From Porodaedalea pini (lineage: Eukaryota; Basidiomycota; Agaricomycetes; Hymenochaetales; Hymenochaetaceae): a stretch of DNA of 64,000 nt. A program made the position numbers and the translations under genes. The notes beneath the pieces were generated by a model. It did not search any database and was not told the DNA's origin. It saw only the letters and a program-made list of their open reading frames with translations. Shown here one piece after another: positions 11,641-23,801 of this stretch (positions within the stretch are counted from its first letter, which is position 1; every line of letters begins with the position of its first letter). Where the stretch lies: positions 1,302,001-1,366,000 of the forward strand of contig NBAY01000002.1 in the NCBI GenBank assembly GCA_002794775.1, read 5' to 3'.

Positions 11641-12228
11641 AGATTCGACGTTACACGATGTGTGGAAAACTGAATAAGCTAATAAGCAACTACATTGGTT
11701 TACTGAGCCTTTTCTCTCTCTCTTTGCTACAGCCGTGGCGTCTAATATCTGTATACGAGTTCTACCCCGCTTTCCATGGTCACATGCCATGGTACATTGG
11801 CATGAGGGTACTAACGATCGTTTCCTCTATTCCACAGAGTACTTCCGTGCAATGCAAAGCACAAGCCTCCTCCCGGAAGCACGCATCCCAATCCTAAGAG
11901 CTCCATCGCCTTCTGTAACAAGCTGGTAAGTATTCAGCGCATGTTGGCTCTCGCGATTACTAGTGTACTGCGCTCCACAGCTACGAACATCGTACGCCGG
12001 CAAACCTTTTTTCCCGTCTCCTCTCAACAAGCTATGCCACAACACAAGAGTGCCATAGGGAACGATCTACGGACTCCGTATCCTTGACAATATCCAAGTG
12101 TTTTTCAAACGTTGAATGACCAGGATCCTCCTCGGTGGTCTCGAAATCTTGCGCGATTCGATCCACATGGATAACCGGAAGCAATTGCAAGCAAATTTAG
12201 ATCCATTGCTTGTTAAAAGCACACCGCA
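11641..12228. other. 3' flank of FunK1 copy 3
   Basis: Nothing recognised. The stretch is AT-richer than the genes, with short frames only. Confidence 0.3.
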
Positions 12229-14732
12229 CTATGTACGTAGCTGGATATCACTCCGGTCTATCACCATACAACAGTCCTTATCACAAACATTACTGTCCTC
12301 CAGCTCTCCAACATGCTTCAACCAGCACCCGAACACAATCGTCGTGTAGTCCGTGTTGCCCCTAGCAAGCCTCTCCTTTAGTTTCACGCCAAATGGGTTA
12401 CTCCACTGTGATAAGTACCTATAAATTAGATTTTGCTCTACCATAAAAAAGTAATAGCACAGCGATGCGCATCGAACATTCAGGAAATCGCTGTCGGGAT
12501 CGGAATCGGGGAATATATCAATCCAGTCGTCCAGGATGAAGCTACGCTTAGCTTTCCTAACCTTTTCCCAAGATCCCTCTCTCCATATGCGCAGGAGATC
12601 TTCAATAGGAGATGTCCTGTCTCTGCGACCAAGGGTGTGCCAGACAAGAACATAGAAGAAAGATTCGAGCTCATGACGGAAGCACTGTGCGCGCAGTTTC
12701 GAATTATCGAGGAGCTCGCGAGCCATGAAAGGAACCGAGCCACAGTGCACAAGGTTAGATTGCTGGCGCGGCCCTGTGGACACGAAATCAGAGTCCAGAA
12801 GAATGCCGACATATTCCCCATTCTCGTCGATGTGAATCCGTAGATTATGAAAACTGATATCACGATGAAGGATGCCACATTTCGAGTAAAGCATATGCGC
12901 ACCTAAGTAACCGAAGTCAGTTTATTAAAAAGAAGCAATTCACTGTACACTCACTACGCAGACATTGCAGAAAACCCTTCCAGAAATTTTCAGGGTCTTT
13001 CATCTCGGAGACTGAGTTGTGTTTCCTCTCGGGAAGAAACCTGATTTCCTTCTTCTCGTATTCTTGACACTTTTGAGAGCATTTATCCCGCAACTCGTCT
13101 GGAAGACAGTCGTTGGTAATGACAGCTTGTCCTAACTCCTGAATGACATATATCGATTCGATGTTTCTTGCCTCCGCAATATAACGACGCGCCTGACCGC
13201 GAGTCGGCATTTGGCAGGAAGACCTTACGACAAACTTCAGATCATTGGTGGTGTTGCCCAGCATTTCGACATCGTGAATATCTGTTCCGCGAACCAGAAG
13301 TGAGTAATAGGTATGGAATTTCCCTTCGTGGTGAATGTCAGCATTTTCGACTAGCCGAAATGATGCCCCGTATTCATGGCACAGAACTTGCTCATAGTGC
13401 ATCACCGTCATCCTATCAGGCTTCGTATAAAATGGATTGACCCATCCTGGAACAGGTTTGAGGCTGAGGCCTGCTTGACCATCTCCTCCCATTACGCAGA
13501 GCATGAAAAGGATCGCCAGAGGAGTAAAACACTCGATGGAGTCAATTCCGTCGAACATCATGACGCGTGACTGGTGATAGTAGCGCAGGTATGCTTTTGT
13601 ATCCTTGAGGAAAAGCCAGATATGATCGCCATTTGCACTCGACATTCCCGTCACAAAGCCGTGTAGTTGACTTTCTGGATCACTACGCAGCGGCACAACC
13701 TTTGGCGTCGCACAGGACGTATGTGTGATCGAGTTGACCTTTCTTTCCGTAGTACCAGTGCCATTTAGTCTACCTGTGCGCAATAACGATGAAACTCCAG
13801 TCGGCCGAGCACCTCTACGCAAAGTAGATGATCTAAACGCCTTGGTCGGCCAACTGTTCTCCATGTTGCACTCTTCGGCAAGGCTATCGAACGGCCTCTT
13901 CCCTTTGTCTTTTCCCTCTTTGTATCTTGTCCCTTTGAATTCAGAGCGAAGCAAAACATGCGGCCATAAAAGGTCAACGCGTGTAATTTCGACGCCTGCT
14001 GGGTCACCCTGATAAACACATTTACCTTTCTTGTCAAAGGAAGCACGTTCGTGATCGTGTTGCGAGACCAGGAGTATGTCTGGCTTGCCGCCCGCAAAGT
14101 GAGACACGAGGAACTTGTCCCCACAGAGTAGCTTTATCTTGTTCGCCTGAGGACCGGACGCCCCAGTGACTTGCCAGATTGTGTGGTTTCCCATCTTTAT
14201 AGGTGGGCCGTATATATTCGGTTCATCCTCTTCCTGTGTAGCAAAGAGTCCACCTATTCCAACCTCCTGGTCTAGAAAATCCGCGTTGTTCTTGATATTC
14301 CAGGCGGCCGATGTAGATAGCTCCGCGTCATTGATCTTAAATGATAACTCGGCCTTTCTCATGAAGAATATCCTGTCATTCTTTAAGAGTATGACGTTGT
14401 ATCCTAAAGTGTTGTCGGACTCGGAGTTGTGTTTTGCAGACGAAGGAACTGCCTCTCGGGGTGCTATGGATAGTTCTGACATCTGGAAAATAGCTCATTA
14501 GTTGTCGAGTCTGAGGCGCTGACGAAGGACAAGGTTATAGACGTACTTGACATTGCAAGGCGTGGGCCGCTCGATGAGATACGGGAGGAAAGAGGGAGAG
14601 AGTTTTTGAACAAGTCCAACGCCCTGTGGCCAGTGGCTCTGTGTCAGTTCAAATAGAGTTCAGTCATGCTTACAGAACAGCCGCAACCGTGTCGATGAGC
14701 AGCGTCGCCAGGAAAGTGTCGGATACTTTCAT
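12229..14732 (-). CDS. FunK1 fungal-type protein kinase, intact
   Basis: Four exons (14,674-14,732; 14,547-14,638; 12,955-14,475; 12,229-12,902) join without stops into about 781 residues, a normal length for FunK1, a kinase family expanded in Agaricomycetes. The N-terminal part (EPNIYGPPIKMGN, then a Lys/Arg/Ser linker) precedes a middle block with YLRYYHQS. The kinase domain shows HRDISFHN (about 12,850-12,873) and LLDSDF, where D-S-D stands at the DFG position; FunK1 members commonly have D-x-D there. The FunK1-typical block FRHELESFFYVLVWHTLG and a C-terminal CDKDCC follow. The start is the ATG at 14,730-14,732, shared with the broken copy 1. Substrates of FunK1 kinases are unknown to me; they are presumed cytoplasmic or nuclear Ser/Thr kinases. 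It is the only apparently functional member of the local array. Confidence 0.85.
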
Positions 14733-15069
14733 GGAGAGAAGTAGTTGATGTTTAGCTACAAACGCATCCTGGCGCAACTCTTACCTAGCAAAACTTGAAC
14801 GATCTCGGTTTGAACTTCTTCGAATTTTGAGAAACGTCCTAAAAAGGAAGGAAGGATCTTCCGCAGATCATAATCCGCTATCCGAGTCATCGGGCTCATC
14901 GGATGCGATTAGTCATATCGTGATCTCACCGTCGTCAAACATGGCTCGTTGTCCACTCCATCTAGCATCCTGAGTCCCATCTCTTGAAGTATGTCCTCCG
15001 AGTCCTCACCTTCCCCTCCTTCCTATAAGTACTTACTTCTGTGTTTAGTCTGAGCTCGTTCTATCTGGC
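14733..15069. other. Divergent promoter region of FunK1 copy 3 and the orphan gene
   Basis: This 337-bp gap separates the divergent starts at 14,732 (minus) and 15,070 (plus). No TATA box or named motif is certain. Confidence 0.4.
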
Positions 15070-16905
15070 ATGTCGTTTTCTGAACCAAGCTCCGACACTC
15101 ACGACGACACATCTGTTGTTTCAGGTCTGTCTCCCGCCCTTGCTGTTGTGGCACTGTTATGTCAACTCCAGTTTCAGAGTCTACCATCTCTGCCTCCGGT
15201 AAACCCTACGTTTACCCTGAAGGCTTCCCCCATGATTTTTTCGAGTCGGATGGTATGTTTTTGCACAGTACTTTCAGCTATCTCTGCATAATGACCTTGT
15301 TTGTTAGATGGGTCTTACTTCGAGCAAGACGCTGCGCTCATGCGTAGAGAAGGAATCGATCCTGTGTTGATAGATGCTTTGCAGGATCTGAACGATGCTG
15401 TGTATGGTTCCATATCAGTTACAGAGAACTCAAAGGCAGAGATGCGGGAGCAGATGGTATTTTTTAATGCGAAGATCGACCATCTCATGGCAAATAGGGA
15501 CGTAAGTATTTCCAGTATGCATGTTGTTTTCTTGCACTGACAACAAAGATGTGCAGTCCCTAGAAGATCAGAAGGCACGACATCTTCTCAATGTGGGAAG
15601 GGGTATTATAGTTCGGGCCTTCCAGATACTTTTTCCTGTTGCCTATTGCGATGGCGAAGTATATTACCCCTCCGAGTCTGACGGGAGCGAGAGGGCCGTG
15701 GATTGGATTAGCTTTAGGAGCTTGGTTCAAGCCCACTGCGTTCTTTTGGAGAGCAAGGCGTTGCCGAGGGGGAGTCGACTAGCGAACAGACAGGATGTTA
15801 TATTGCGTGAGCACTCAGCGGTAGATGACTTATACCTGGCGAAGAGACCTCGGTCTCCTTTCGAAAGCACGACCCGGACGGAAGCACATAACGGGAATGC
15901 ACACATGAAGGAAAACCTTTTGTTTTTCCTCCCTCTGGTTAAGGCGAAATTTGCGCCTATAAAGAGAGAATTTGAAACAGCAGAGCGGGACGCGATGAAG
16001 TATTGTTCGAAGGATGCCCTTGACAAAGGAAGTACTCCCAATGACTACTGGACCCTGCTTCCGGATACCATACGGAGAGTTGAAGGCGATTTACAGAAGC
16101 TTCGAGAGATGCTGAAGAGGGAGGAGGAATCTGCCAGTATAGCGAACGAGGCGTCGAGAGCACCTCCTGATATGCCGAATATTGAAGAGAATCAGCGCAC
16201 GAGATCCACAAGCGACGCTAAACCAACCTCGGATGCAGATAAGCGGGCTTCCGTCGACCAAGCAAAATTCTCGGTAGGCGTTGTCATGTCATATTTGAAC
16301 ATTATCGATCGCGCGAAGCGTACTTTGGAGACTGTAGAAAGCAAATACTTTACATGGCAACCGAGCTCGCGTCTCTTGAGAGACGGCTTAGGTCAGCGAG
16401 CGCCGCCGGACGCGCGTCTCTCGTGAATCAAAATCGTACTTTGGAGACTCTAGAAAGCAAATACTTTTACATAGGGGCGGCGATTCAGATCATGGAGAAT
16501 GATGATTTGCTTGGCCTCATTTTGGACCTATTTTACGGTCTAGTAATTCCGCCCAATGGACTGATGATCTTGGAGAATTCTGATGTGCGCACTGAGGCGC
16601 AGGCCGCATCAAGGGCAGACGAATCTTTTGGCATGGAGGAAGACAAGGGCACTCATCGACAAGCGTTGCAATTGCTTCAGGCTATTGTACGCTCGAGACG
16701 CGTGGAGACTTTGAAAAATGCAGCGTCTGACTCTTCGTTCGTGGGCCCTTCTGCTGTGCCCTCCCAAACCTCATCTAGGGCCTCGCACGGAAGGAGCCAT
16801 TCCGACACGTCCCCATCTACCGCATCTACCCAACTTGTACCGGTGTCTCCCACTGCTGCGTCCTCGTCTGGCTGTCATGCTAGTAGCGAGACCCCTGCCT
16901 CTTGA
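15070..16905 (+). CDS. Orphan hydrophilic protein with coiled-coil potential
   Basis: The exons 15,070-15,124, 15,172-15,252, 15,308-15,501 and 15,557 onward join in frame. The product begins MSFSEPSSDTHDD and has long charged helical stretches (MREQMVFFNAKIDHLMANRD; RRVEGDLQKLREMLKREEE). The simplest frame stops at 16,424-16,426 (399 residues). A second open frame continues to 16,905 with a Ser/Thr-rich tail. Splicing out 16,392-16,453 (GTCAGC...CTCTAG) would join both in frame to about 538 residues. The break coincides with a duplicated 36-bp segment. I recognise no domain. The gene lies inside the FunK1 array, and nothing else indicates its role. Confidence 0.6.
16319..16472 (+). repeat. 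Two copies of a 36-bp coding segment, 116 bp apart
   Basis: The segment starting CGTACTTTGGAGACT occurs at 16,319 and 16,435. The copies encode RTLETVESKYF and RTLETLESKYF but in different frames, because 116 is not a multiple of three. Confidence 0.85.
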
Positions 16906-17267
16906 ACTCACCTGCCCGATGGTGGGTCTGCATATTTCCATACCGCCTCCTTTCCTGTCCATAATATAGGCGATTGCCTGGCGTGCACCTCTATCTGAAA
17001 ATGGTTGACCGATGCGCTGAGTCTTCTCCTCGGTTCCTCTCGTCATCCAGAGAAGAAGGTTCAAAGGGTATCTAGGGTTGTGCTGGAGTAACAGGGCCGA
17101 AGTCGCTGCCGTTCTGACTCGACATATCCCGTTTCGCTGTCTCATTTTTTTGGAATGAATATACCAACGTTGCGCTGTATCTTTCCCTCCACGCACTCTC
17201 TGTCATCGACCAATTCTGTTTTGTTGCGTTGTGTCCAGTCAGGAAGCCTGAAGTATTATGCGTTGAA
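16906..17267. other. 3' flank of the orphan gene
   Basis: No gene is seen. It probably holds the 3' untranslated region of the orphan gene up to the duplicated DUF6534 segment. Confidence 0.35.
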
Positions 17268-17940
17268 TGTATTGTATTTACATATACACCCAAGAAAGTT
17301 CGTTCTGATCAGATCAAGCAATGTAGGGCCTGCAACCAGTGACAAAATAAAAAGAAATAAAATCATCAAAGAGTGCTCAAAACATCATTGAGCAAAATCA
17401 AATCTGGGCCATTCTATGCTCTTCAATCCCATCCTTATTTCCTGGAGTAACAAGGCTCAAGCTCATCTGGCTCGCAGATCCGATAGATGCCATCGACTGC
17501 GCCTTCTCCAAATCGCGTGTCGAGATGTCAGGCGGGAGACTCGATACCCCCTCCGAGTCCGCGCGCGCGGACATGTTCGTATTCGAGAACGCCATCTCCG
17601 AAGCAGAGACGGAATGCACGTTAGAACTCCCAGCGTCGCGCGACACCGCCGAGCTTGAGAAGAGGAATGGCGGGTCGAGGAAGCTCGTGAGGACGGGCCG
17701 CGTAATGACTCGCCAGACGACGTCGTTTCCCATCTTTATAGATGGACCGTAAATATTCGGTTTCGTCCTCTTCCTTCGTAGCAAAGAGCTCAACAAACCC
17801 AACCTCCTGGTCTAGAAAATCTGCGCTGTTCTTGACATTTCAGATGGCCAACGTAGCCAGTTCCGCGTTATCAATTTTACATGATAACTTAGCCACTTCC
17901 ACGAATTGTCTGACTCGTATCATCTGGAAAATCTGCTGAT
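17268..17940 (-). pseudogene. Chimera: FunK1 N-terminal fragment fused to a copied DUF6534 3' end
   Basis: Read on the minus strand, 17,940-17,703 matches the FunK1 N-terminal exon (KIDNAEL, DQEVGF, PNIYGPSIKMGN), with a 1-nt insertion near 17,762. At 17,702 homology switches abruptly to the reverse complement of about 27,457-27,880, the last exon and 3' flank of the DUF6534 gene. The two parts share one open frame, giving ...VVWRVI followed by TRPVLTSFLDPPFLFSS and the DUF6534 tail to GIEEHRMAQ. Part of the source 3' untranslated region (CTTGGGTGTAT...) is also copied, so the event was DNA-level, not exon shuffling by splicing. No start or promoter for the fused frame is evident. A fragment is the likeliest reading, but the frame across the junction is intact for about 134 codons. 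Confidence 0.8.
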
Positions 17941-18500
17941 ATCGACGAGACCGAGACCTCAGCGTTGAGCAGACAGTGGAAAGCCAGAAGTGCAAGCCTT
18001 GACGAGAGCGAAGCGATACTCTGGACTTCATCCTAGTAGAGAAATACATGAGAAACCCTTAGCACCCAAGACCAAAGTGATCTGAACTCCTTGACACGGG
18101 GATAATATCCGGTCAAGAGCCGCAGTGACGGCAATTCCCGGAAGGATAACCTGCCTGAACTTAATGGACTGGTTGCAGGACGATGATCAATACTCAAAGG
18201 CCTGCTTCAAAGCTTCAGATTGAGACGCTATATTTTCCAGCGGAAGAAAGGCTAAAATTAAGGCAATTCCATCTAGATTCATATACTTGTTGTTACTTAC
18301 ACAAGACAGTCCTTTTCCAACGCGCCTGTTTCTTCTTTGGCTGATTGTGGTGGATGTTGATCAGCTAACTGGGGTCGTGATGTTAAAGAACATAAGTCGA
18401 ACATCCTCGAGTCCTTAGCCGACTCGACGATTACTGTTCCCCTCAGTCCCCTTGCGATTCCAGCATCGGCCAAATCCCTTCTACGTCCTTGACGTATCAA
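17941..18500 (-). pseudogene. FunK1 remnant with the associated plus-strand relic
   Basis: 17,941-18,120 repeats the intergenic module seen beside copies 2 and 3. At 18,297-18,340 the minus strand reads ETGALEKDCLV and stops, resembling the C-terminal EP..SEPCNKDCCV of copy 2. Little else of the kinase remains. It is probably a fifth, nearly erased array unit. Confidence 0.45.
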
Positions 18501-19563
18501 CCATCATTCCATACTCGCAGAAAAACTTGTGTTTTCAGTAATAATGAGTTCGGGTGTCATCAAGTCTAAGTATAGTATCCGATTATCTGATGAACTTGAA
18601 CTACCATCGACTTGCCGAATGAGCGATTTATTTTCGCCCGGAACTTTCGAAGGATCCATCGACGATTTGCTTTGTAGTGAGAAAGCCTGCTAATGACTTC
18701 AGTCTCGCTTCAGGTGCATTCATTCGGTCAGACTTCTCGCACCTGCTTTGCCACACGGTCTGCTCGGCAGAATTCGATTTCCTCACTCGTTTATCTTCGG
18801 CGTTCAATTCAACATAAGTGCATAGACCGTCCGCGGTATTATTGGCGCTTCGTAAGATCTGAAGTGTCTTCGTCGGACATTTTGTGTTTGCTTGTGGTTG
18901 TCTCGATTATTCCGGTAATTGATAAGACGATTGATGGTGGAAGTGACATTATTGAATGCCGTGCCATCAGACCAGAGAACATTCTCGAGTTTCCAGAGAG
19001 AAAGGACCGGGAAGCACAAGCGCGGGTTCTTCTGATAAAATGCCGAGTCGTCGACTGAGATTGGGGTGAGCAGGCCCTTCATCAATGGTTTGCAGACGAG
19101 ACAGAAAATGTCCTGCAACGTCCATTGCTCTAAGGATGTATTGCAGTAGCGCAGGAAGTGTATGGAAAAGATGGTGGCTTACGTCGTCATCGGTGAGGGA
19201 GCGAAAGCGGATATTCTTCGAGACTCTTCAAGGAGCAACTCGAATATACCGCTTCTTATTGCGTAAGAGCCTTTCATCTCTGTGGGAAGACGGCCCGATC
19301 TAACTGAGCTCTTCAATTTTCAACCCGTCTACCTTCTCATCCGCAACGTCCACGTTTGCTGGCACCCGACGTGCATTCTCGACATCACTGGAAACAGTGG
19401 TGGCCGTCTGCGACGCCGGGTCGGGACTCGGAGCCAAACGAAGAGCGGGGTGACTTATTTTCGGAATTACCTCATCTTGTACAGCAACTTTTCAACTCTG
19501 CTCTTACTCTGACCACGACGTGCTCCTCGATCGACGAGGCTCGGGGAAAGCCCACGGTACGCG
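18501..19563. other. Upstream region of glycogenin gene
   Basis: No confident gene. A 49-codon plus-strand frame lies at 18,544-18,693. A minus-strand frame at 18,804-19,118 reads plausibly as protein (LVCKPLMKGLLTP, FYQKNPRLCFPVLS) but I cannot connect it to exons or a family. The last few hundred bases presumably contain the glycogenin promoter. Confidence 0.35.
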
Positions 19564-22500
19564 ATGTCTGGCCGCTATGCGTTCGCGACGCTTGTCACGT
19601 CCGACCATTATCTGCCCGGCGCGCTTACGGTGGCTGCGGCGTTGAGGGAGGTTCATCCTACGCCTCCCGTCGACCCAGAGGTTCCTTTTCAGACCGTCTG
19701 CATAGTCACTCCGGAAACTGTCGATGTCAAAACTGTAAAGCACCTCCGGAGAGCATTTGACTCTGTGGTCGGTGTCGAGATCATCGACGAGCAGACAGCC
19801 GCCGAACTCCAACTGCTTGGTGAGTCCACCCACCTCCTGTGTCTCTCTCCTCCTTTTGTCATGTAATGGTGCAATCCGAACTGGGCGGTCGCATCACCGC
19901 TCTCAATGTCTGGCCATGACGTGTCTCCGGAGCACAAAAGAACGTCGACAACCTCGCGCTTACCGTCTGACTATATTTGGGAGTTGGTGGTCATATTCTA
20001 CGACTCGTGATCGAGTGTGGAGGTGAAGATGCTTATCGACCTTTGCGCCGTCCAGTCTCCTATCAGCATGCCCTCCACTCTTCTCATGCTACTCTGTGCC
20101 ACATGAATCATATGCTGACTGCACCTTCACGGATCATGCAGGACGACCTGACTTACACACTGTCCTCACGAAGCTACATGTCTTCCGCCTGACGCAGTTC
20201 GAGAAAATCATCTACCTCGATGCAGATATACTTCCTATCCGGCCTTTGTCGCACCTTTTTACTCTGCCTCACGAGTTCTCCGCGGTTCCAGATGTGGGTT
20301 GGCCGGACATTTTCAATTCCGGGATGATGGTGCTTTCGCCAGGAGAGGACAAATTCAAAGATATCATGAGCCTCGTCAAGACTAAAGGAAGCTGGGACGG
20401 CGGTGACCAAGGTGTTCTGAACGAGTGGCGCGGAAGCGACTGGAACCGCCTCAGTTTCACATACAACACCACACCAACGGCAGCATACACGTGAGGATTT
20501 ACTTTCGCTTGTCATAGGTCGTTACACTAACCTATTTCCTCCCTCTAGCTACGCGCCTGCATACGAACGCTTTGGTTCTCAGATTTCTGCCCTTCATTTT
20601 ATCGGGCCAAATAAGCCGTGGAACGAACTTCCCTATCGCGCACCGTCATCGGCTTCTCAACCAGAGCAACAACAAATTTCTTCGTCTCAACAAACAGCCT
20701 CCGCGTCTCAGAGACTGATCTCAACAGCAGCACCTTCTCCATTCGCTTCAACTGCTGCGGCGCCACTCCAATCATATGCGTACAATTCTTTAGTGGACCG
20801 TTGGTTTGACGTATACGACCGTAACTATCGTCAGTTTGTCCCGGCCGCAGAATACGAGTTTGAGGCGAGGAAGTACGAGAATGCATGGGACGATGGTGCG
20901 GCACCTTCACACGAGACTAGTCAGGCGCTTCCAGGACTTGTCGCTGGAGGCGCGCTTGGATTGGAAGACCTGCGGAGATTAGCGGTGGAAGGAGGCAGTT
21001 CGACAATGCGCCGGAAAGGCGAGGGAGAGTACCACAACCTTCCTCTGGAAGGACGAGTCGATCTCATGCGTCCAAAGCGGGAGCTTCCTAGAGAAAAACC
21101 AACATCAGAGTTGCGAGTGGAAAACGAGCCTTCTCAGACTTCCATTCCCTCCGAAGAGCATGTTCGCACACCCACTGCAGAGAAGCCGCAATGGCAAGGG
21201 CATGCATCGCCCCAACGGCAGAATCTTTCTACTCCTGGTCCAAATGAAGTCCCTCCATCACCGCATATCACTCCTCTGCCATTGCCACCGTCAAGTTCTG
21301 CATCGCCAGCACCTGCAACCCAAAACTTCCCCGTTCATCAAGGGGGCGGCCAGGATTATTTTCCAAGCCAGCCTCCGGCTCCGAATGTGGGCCTGGACGC
21401 ACTTGGCTTCCGTGGCTCGACATCGCAGCAGGGGACCAGTTCTGACCCTATGCATTCTCATCCTGAATACTCTGAAGCACATATTTCCCAAATGCAGTCT
21501 GGTCAAACTCCATCTCATCCCGCTTCTCAGCAAGGTCAGCAAACACAACACTACCAGCCCCCGCCACCTCCAGCTGTGCCTCAGAGGCCTGTTTCGCCTC
21601 CACTTCTTAGCTGGAATCCCGCAATTGAGCCTCCTCCCAACGTACCGCCGACTCCTTCTGCCTTTCCTACGGATGCATATTTTCCGAACGCTTGGGACAT
21701 GCCATCTAGCTCCAGCTCTGGTAAAATTCACGATGCTTTAACAGGCTCCACTTCTTCAATTTCTTCGCACTTCTTCGAGCTACCTCCGCAGGCCGAGATT
21801 CCATCTCAACTTATTCAGGAAGGCCACTACAGAAACGTGACAGGACCGCAGCATGATAGTTCCCCGCAGCCTGATATCTCAAAGGTGACTTCGGTCTTCC
21901 CTTGGGAACAAAAGCCGCGCCACATGCCAGGCAGAGTGTTTCCTGAGGGCGAGTCAGCACCGCCGGGCGTCCAGTACATTGAAAACTTGCCTCCTACGGA
22001 GCCGGAACAGGAGTCCGAGATTTTAACACCAGAAACGACTCAAGAAGAAAAGGTAGTCAGTCCGCAGATTCGGTTACCATCTCCCCCAGTAGGTTTCCCC
22101 GGAGCAAGGGGCTTCAGCAATGCTTGGGATTCAATACCGAGTATACAGAAATATGCTGCGCGCTTAGCGAAGCCGCCAGTTGCTGCACCTCCCTTAACAT
22201 TTCCCCCGCCTCGCGTGCGACGACGGGCCGACAGCTACAGGAGTCGTGGTGAGCAGTCGGACGCGAATAGTATGGATGGTGACGTGGAGGACGAGGTTGA
22301 CGACGATGACAGCGATGTTGATGCAGGCGGGCGCTTCTCAAGCAGTGAACGGTCCAATGGTGGGAAATCGAGGAAAGGACCAAAGGGTGGTTTGACTTCG
22401 CCGCCCTCAGGTCCGCTTCGCTCGAGGACGGGTAAAAAGGATTATCGATCGTATGGTGTGCAAACTGTTCCTAAAGACGTGCGCAGTGTTGCGGTCCAAG

Positions 22501-23126
22501 TGTCTCAAGCAATTTCGACCCCTATAGGAAAATCGAGCAGCAAGAGTGCTCCAAAACCGGCCTCAACGGCGTTCTCCGCTGCTGTGAGGCCACATATTGA
22601 GCTTCCAAAACAACCGCCGCTGCAAGAATGGCAGCTGGGACCTGAGCCAACTGCATTGGCTACACCATCGTCTGCCCATGTAGAGTCGTTCATCAGACCT
22701 TCTCCAGGCCGTCATCAACAGCATGGGATTCCGACAGGAATGCTGTCTCCGAGATTACACGACACGTACACGTTCGCTTCTCCCAGTCGAACTCCGCCCA
22801 ACGCGTCGCCTGGAACTCAAACTCCAGTCACGCGTAGGCAGGCTGAAGTACCGAAACCTGCTGCGCTCAGTATGGATCAGTCGCAATCTATTCCGCACGC
22901 AGTCGCTCGAACGTCGTCCCAAGAGACCGCCGATTCGCCCTTAGGGCCTGCGTCTCCTACGGATAACCTGCCTGCAGTTCAGCTGAAGAAACCGGCCGGG
23001 CGCAAGTGGAATCCTGCGACTGGTGTCGACGTGTTCAAACGCGGCTCCGAGGAAGTCTTGGCACGATTCCTGCGGCTTGGTTCCTGGGAAGATGAATCTC
23101 AGTCGCCTACGCACGCTCATGGCTAG
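19564..23126 (+). CDS. Glycogenin, self-glucosylating primer of glycogen synthesis
   Basis: The exons 19,564-19,819, 20,142-20,490 and 20,549-23,126 give about 1,060 residues. The N-terminal 270 residues are a GT8 glycosyltransferase: YAFATLVTSDHYLPGALT, then LLGRPDLHTVLTKLHVF, the metal-binding D-x-D in IYLDADILPI, FNSGMMVL, GDQGVLNEW and ALHFIGPNKPW. Glycogenin transfers glucose from UDP-glucose to its own tyrosine and hands the primer to glycogen synthase in the cytosol. A long Pro/Ser/Gln-rich disordered region follows, with repeated Asn-Ala-Trp-Asp motifs (YENAWD, FPNAWD, FSNAWD). A conserved C-terminal block (RKWNPATGVDVFKRGSEE, FLRLGSWEDE) probably contacts glycogen synthase; that is inference from fungal relatives. 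The first intron is long for this locus (322 nt). The enzymatic domain appears complete. Confidence 0.93.
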
Positions 23127-23801
23127 TGGGGAAATCGGAAGTGTACTGTCTTGTGGTCTGATGGAGGTAGTACGGGTGTTTGGTCGCCTATGGTACGCTC
23201 CTGTTCCTGCTTTTTTATTCTTATTTTCGTCCTTCCCTTCAATATCACTTGGACAATCGGTCTCACCGCTTTCTTTTTTTCGTTTGTGTCATGATTACGA
23301 CCGTCTTCGTTCATGCAGTTCTGTATACCCTCGTATGCGAATCATTCTTCATTATTCAATAGGACTGCCTTCAATCATTTTCCCCTCTCATTCTCGCAGT
23401 TCGTCGCGCTATTGTCATCCCATTCTCCTTGCCTCGCGTGCATGTCAGTGTCAGTGTTACCTTCACAGCTCTCGTTCTCTTCCTCTATTCCTTAATCACA
23501 TATTTCGTCTAGGCTCGGTCACCTCCCTTGTTAGGAGCGTTTAGTCTGCGTATCTTAGTTTTACATGCCCACCGTTCCGCTTGTCTGTCTGTCAGTACAT
23601 TTTTATATTATTCAATCATTTGTTTCCCTCAATACACGTTACGAGCATGGCAGATGAGACGGAAGTAGGACCGTGCCGGCACTGTGCGGGGCAGTGTTTA
23701 CGTCAGAGCCGCGCATTTACGCTTGTTCTCAACCGTCAAGATTAAGCAGATATCCAACGTCAGATCTCAAAGGCACCTGAAGTACCCTTCATCTAGCAGA
23801 C

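Noticed and set aside
18544..18693. 49-codon frame ending in Cys, vaguely like small fungal precursor peptides.
   Set aside because: It lacks a conserved leader, a processing proline pair or a CaaX box, and length and composition are within chance; not called as a gene.
18804..19118. Minus-strand frame with protein-like composition upstream of glycogenin.
   Set aside because: I could not link it to other exons, a start context or a known family; mentioned only in the regional note.
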